A DNA stretch of 38,577 nt from Bacteroidales bacterium (lineage in GTDB: Bacteria > Bacteroidota > Bacteroidia > Bacteroidales > PWNQ01), in assembly GCA_021740245.1 (NCBI GenBank), contig JAIPAE010000011.1:1-38577 (forward strand), given 5' to 3'. Under the pieces are notes generated by a model. The model did not search any database. It was not told the DNA's origin and worked only from the letters and a program-made list of their open reading frames with translations. Positions 35,795-38,577 of the stretch are shown in pieces. The translations under genes were made by a program, and so were the position numbers. Position 1 is the first letter of the stretch, and each line of letters opens with the position of its first letter.

Positions 35795-36712
35795 ATGGAA
35801 GAGCCTAACTGGAAAGATCTGCTTGCTTTCAGCAAACGTGAGCGTAATGGTATATTAACACTGCTGATTTTGATTGTTTTGACATTGGCAGGCAGGACTA
35901 TATTACCTGAATTTGTGCAAAAGGAAATGTCAATCAGTGATGAAGCATACAAAAGGATGGATTCACTTCAACAAAAAATAATAACTCTTGAAAAAGATAA
36001 TGAAGTATATCAATCAAGTTATTATAAACCAAAAAAAAATAACCCAAAACAAAATGGAAATACGGAATTGACGCCTTTTAAGTTTAATCCTAATACGTTG
36101 ACAAAATCAGGCTGGAAGAATTTGGGGTTTTCAGACAGGGATGTTAATATGATCATGAATTTTAAGGATGCGGGAGGGTCTTTTCATAAAAAGCAAGACC
36201 TGAAGAAATTATACTGCATATCAGATATTCAATATAAAAAATTGGAACCTTATATTCAGTTAGAAGTAGATACCTTGAAACTGGAACGTTCCGGGAATAA
36301 GAGTCATGCTTTCAAAGGTGTAGTTAAATTAAACGATGCAGATACGGTTGATCTTCTTAAGATACCCGGTATAGGTCCATTTTATGCCCGACAAATATTA
36401 AAATACCGGGAAATGCTCGGAGGTTTTGTCTTGCCTGAGCAAATCAGCGAGGTTTATGGGCTTGAAAAAAAGTATAAAAAACTATTGCCATATGTTAAAG
36501 TTGATACGTTAAATATCAGAAAAATAAATATTAATAAAGCAAAATATTATGATATACTCAAACATCCTTACATAGATAAAACTTTGGCTTACCAAATAAC
36601 TGAATACAGACGACTGAACGGGAGTTTTGAAGATTTTGAAGAAGTTCGAAAAATGAAAAATATTCCCGATTCTATACTGAAAAAAATAGAACCCTACCTA
36701 AAAGTTAAGTAG
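35795..36712 (+). CDS. ComEA-like helix-hairpin-helix membrane protein
   Basis: The 305-residue protein begins MEEPNWKDLLAFSKRERNG, followed by one transmembrane helix (ILTLLILIVLTLAG). A linker leads to three or more helix-hairpin-helix modules: KNLGFSDRDVNMIMNFKDAGG with LKKLYCISD, then VDLLKIPGIGPFYARQILKY, and INKAKYYDILKHPYIDKTLA. ComEA-type HhH proteins bind DNA at the cell surface during uptake, but Bacteroidota homologues are widespread and not proven to act so. The frame is open from a TTG at 35738; ATG 35795 gives the cleaner start. Confidence 0.87.
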   Translation: MEEPNWKDLLAFSKRERNGILTLLILIVLTLAGRTILPEFVQKEMSISDEAYKRMDSLQQKIITLEKDNEVYQSSYYKPKKNNPKQNGNTELTPFKFNPNTLTKSGWKNLGFSDRDVNMIMNFKDAGGSFHKKQDLKKLYCISDIQYKKLEPYIQLEVDTLKLERSGNKSHAFKGVVKLNDADTVDLLKIPGIGPFYARQILKYREMLGGFVLPEQISEVYGLEKKYKKLLPYVKVDTLNIRKININKAKYYDILKHPYIDKTLAYQITEYRRLNGSFEDFEEVRKMKNIPDSILKKIEPYLKVK

Positions 36713-36732
36713 TTTTGATGTAATTTTCTATT

Positions 36733-36754
36733 TTAGCTCAAAATTTTGAGCTAA
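36733..36754 (+). promoter_or_regulatory. Perfect 22-bp palindrome abutting the POT transporter start codon
   Basis: TTAGCTCAAAA and its exact reverse complement TTTTGAGCTAA are contiguous, with no spacer. The last base is the A of the ATG at 36754. It covers the region where a ribosome would bind and could be an operator for a dimeric regulator or an mRNA hairpin that hides the start. Confidence 0.65.
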
Positions 36755-38202
36755 TGAGTAAGCGAAACATTTTCCGACGATATAACCGTACCTTTTGGAC
36801 AGCAAATACTATGGAGTTATTTGAGCGTTGGGCATGGTACGGAATGTTTATGTTAATGGCATTGTATCTGACCGGGTCCCGGGATGAAGGGGCGTTAGGT
36901 TTTACACAGATTCAAAAAGGACATATGATGGGGCCCGTGGTAGCTTTGTTATATTTAATGCCGCTCTTTACAGGAGCCATAGCAGACCGTTACGGATATA
37001 AAAAAGTTCTAATAACTTCATATGCTATTATGGCTTCAGGGTACGTTATGCTGGCTTATATTCAAAGTTATACTTTGTTTTACATGGCTTTTTTATGGCT
37101 TGCGGTGGGAGCAGCATTGTTTAAACCAATCATAACTGCCACAGTAGCAAAAACTACAAATTCCAAAACTTCTTCGGTTGGCTTTGGAATATTTTATATG
37201 ATGGTTAACCTGGGTGCTTTTATTGGTCCTATTGTTGCATCCAAAATGCGGGTGTTTTCCTGGCAGTACGTTTTCCTTATTTCAGCAGCGGTGATAGTCT
37301 TCAATCTGCTTCTTGTGGTGTTTTTCTATAGAGAACCCGAAAAAGAGCTGAGTTCAGAGCCGCTTTTAGCGTCTGTAAAAACAATATTTCGTAATGTATG
37401 GACGGCTGTTAAAGATGTTAAGTTTTTATTGTTTCTCATTATTATTATTGGATTTTGGGCAATGTATAACCAGTTATTCTTTACCCTTCCTGTTTTTATT
37501 AATCAATGGATGGATACCAGTATGGTCTATGACTTTTTGCATTCCATATCCCCCGGGCTTGCTAATGCAATTGGAACATCAGAGGGAATAGTGGAACCTG
37601 AAATAATGACGAATCTGGATGCTATGTATATTGTACTCTTTCAGATTTTGGTTTCTACTCTTGTAATGCGATTCAGACCACTAACGGCAATGACTTCAGG
37701 CATTATAGTAGCTTCTGTTGGGCTGGCTCTTAGCTTTGCAACAAACAACCCCTTCTTCCTGGTTTTGTCTTTATTGATTTTTGCCGTAGGAGAAATGTCA
37801 AGTTCTCCCAAGATTAATGAATATATCGGAAAGATCGCTCCAAAAGATAAAGTGGCTTTGTATATGGGAGCTTCCTTTCTGCCAATGGCCGGTGGTAATT
37901 TGCTTGCCGGTTTTATCTCAGGAGATGTTTATGGAAATTTGTCTGATAAAATTAATTTGCTGCGCCATGACTTGATCAATAGAGATATATATCCCCCTGA
38001 GATCAGTAATGATTTTACTCAAAATGATTTGCTTAACATGGGAGCGGAGAAACTCCAAATGACTCAGCAACAACTAACAACATATTTGTGGGATACCTAT
38101 CAACCAGGGAAAATCTGGATCATATTGTTTGTTATCGGTATCGCAACTGCAATTGCTTTGTTTTTGTATGATTATTTACTTATTCGAAAAGGAAACCCTT
38201 AA
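36754..38202 (+). CDS. POT/PTR family proton-coupled peptide transporter (MFS)
   Basis: This 482-residue protein has 12 or more predicted helices. Helix 1 carries the POT signature ExxER-x-x-x-YG as ELFERWAWYGMFM. The MFS loop motif is seen as GAIADRYGYKKVLITSYAI, and GIFYMMVNLGAFIGPIVAS fits the PTR2 signature region. These carriers import di- and tripeptides with protons. The substrate is not certain. A 22-bp perfect palindrome covers the start region, suggesting local regulation. Confidence 0.88.
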   Translation: MSKRNIFRRYNRTFWTANTMELFERWAWYGMFMLMALYLTGSRDEGALGFTQIQKGHMMGPVVALLYLMPLFTGAIADRYGYKKVLITSYAIMASGYVMLAYIQSYTLFYMAFLWLAVGAALFKPIITATVAKTTNSKTSSVGFGIFYMMVNLGAFIGPIVASKMRVFSWQYVFLISAAVIVFNLLLVVFFYREPEKELSSEPLLASVKTIFRNVWTAVKDVKFLLFLIIIIGFWAMYNQLFFTLPVFINQWMDTSMVYDFLHSISPGLANAIGTSEGIVEPEIMTNLDAMYIVLFQILVSTLVMRFRPLTAMTSGIIVASVGLALSFATNNPFFLVLSLLIFAVGEMSSSPKINEYIGKIAPKDKVALYMGASFLPMAGGNLLAGFISGDVYGNLSDKINLLRHDLINRDIYPPEISNDFTQNDLLNMGAEKLQMTQQQLTTYLWDTYQPGKIWIILFVIGIATAIALFLYDYLLIRKGNP

Positions 38203-38231
38203 TTGTATATTTAAAGCGTCTATTAATTTTG
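38203..38231 (+). promoter_or_regulatory. Predicted promoter of the small membrane protein
   Basis: TTG (38203-38205), an 18-bp spacer and TAATTTTG (38224-38231) approximate the Bacteroidota consensus; the -7 element is exact. The ATG lies 37 bp downstream. Confidence 0.55.
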
Positions 38232-38268
38232 ATGAACAGAAATTATTAACCCGTGTTTAACAATTATA

Positions 38269-38457
38269 ATGGTAAAACAACTCTTAAATAAACTGCAAAA
38301 AAACTTCCTGGACCAATACAAGGAGGATTCTTTCGATTTGCAAAAAAAGATGGAATACCTTTTTTATTTTAGCCAAATCGGAATTATTTTGTTCTTTGGC
38401 TTAATTATATTAAGGGTTTTCGGAAATTCGAATATTTATTTCATTACTGTCCGGTAA
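38269..38457 (+). CDS. Small membrane protein, unassigned
   Basis: This is a 62-residue frame with a charged N-terminal half (KLQKNFLDQYKEDSFDLQKK) and a single hydrophobic helix (FYFSQIGIILFFGLIILRVF). I do not recognise it as a family. The layout resembles the cytoplasmic start and first helix of Bacteroidota sensor proteins, so it might be the beginning of a longer gene cut by a frameshift, but the following bases are AT-rich and not convincingly coding. The promoter upstream supports expression. Confidence 0.45.
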   Translation: MVKQLLNKLQKNFLDQYKEDSFDLQKKMEYLFYFSQIGIILFFGLIILRVFGNSNIYFITVR

Positions 38458-38461
38458 AAAT

Positions 38462-38496
38462 AAAAAAAAATATTCAGATATTCGTAACTATCTGAA
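38462..38496 (-). terminator. Possible minus-strand terminator at the right edge
   Basis: TTCAGATA (38473-38480) and TATCTGAA (38489-38496) form an 8-bp stem. On the minus strand it is followed by a long T run (38462-38470). This would fit the end of a leftward gene beyond the window edge. Confidence 0.5.
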
Positions 38497-38577
38497 AAAT
38501 AGCTAATACTTCGTTAAAATATTTTTATTTTCAAAAGTAAGCCCCCTGTGTCAGAATAATGAAGGTTGCATGAGCTC

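Overview
The window is a chromosomal segment from a member of the Bacteroidota, most likely class Bacteroidia. Four things point there: the ribosomal-protein super-operon runs straight into enolase with no adk between secY and map; L36 has lost its zinc ligands; one secreted protein ends in a type IX secretion (Por) sorting domain; and promoters match the Bacteroidota -7 consensus TAnnTTTG, several with a TTG/TTTG element 18-21 bp upstream. Shine-Dalgarno sequences are mostly absent. The base composition is AT-rich.

Layout: (1) 1-8527, plus strand: the distal spc and alpha operons (rpsN end, rpsH, rplF, rplR, rpsE, rpmD, rplO, secY, map, infA, rpmJ, rpsM, rpsK, rpsD, rpoA, rplQ), closed by a strong terminator. 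(2) 8669-14308: enolase, a two-gene UDP-sugar (WlbC/WlbB-like) pair, and an ATP-type PEP carboxykinase with an extra C-terminal region of about 210 residues. (3) 14310-14990: a relatively GC-rich gene-poor patch that may hold gene remnants. (4) 14993-19461: a GYD-domain gene on the plus strand, then minus-strand genes for a 3D-domain lipoprotein, a DUF169 protein, dodecin, and a transaldolase / YciO-like / cupin / guanine-deaminase-like cluster. (5) The SRP RNA gene at about 19715-19811 (minus), with a textbook promoter. (6) 20076-22709: a DUF4199 membrane protein interrupted by an in-frame TGA, then two glycosyltransferases. (7) 22714-27275: a DUF3127 protein with an SSB-like acidic tail, divergent from a vWA-like membrane protein, an M48 protease and a SlyD-like FKBP. 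(8) 27407-30850: a large secreted PNGase F-like protein carrying a LamG insertion and a T9SS sorting domain. (9) 31066-34714, minus: rplS, trmD, arfB and an alanine/sodium symporter. (10) 35050-38457: SanA-like and ComEA-like HhH proteins, a POT-family transporter with a 22-bp palindrome over its start codon, and a small membrane protein.

Most genes are housekeeping. No defence island, CRISPR array or intact mobile element was found. The least expected items are the C-terminally extended PEP carboxykinase, the nonsense-interrupted DUF4199 gene, the domain architecture of the PNGase F-like protein, and several dispersed intergenic repeats: a family of about 270 bp with terminal inverted repeats (three copies or partial copies), a paired-motif repeat (three occurrences), and a multi-hairpin element upstream of dodecin. 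All family assignments come from reading motifs by eye; no database search was run.
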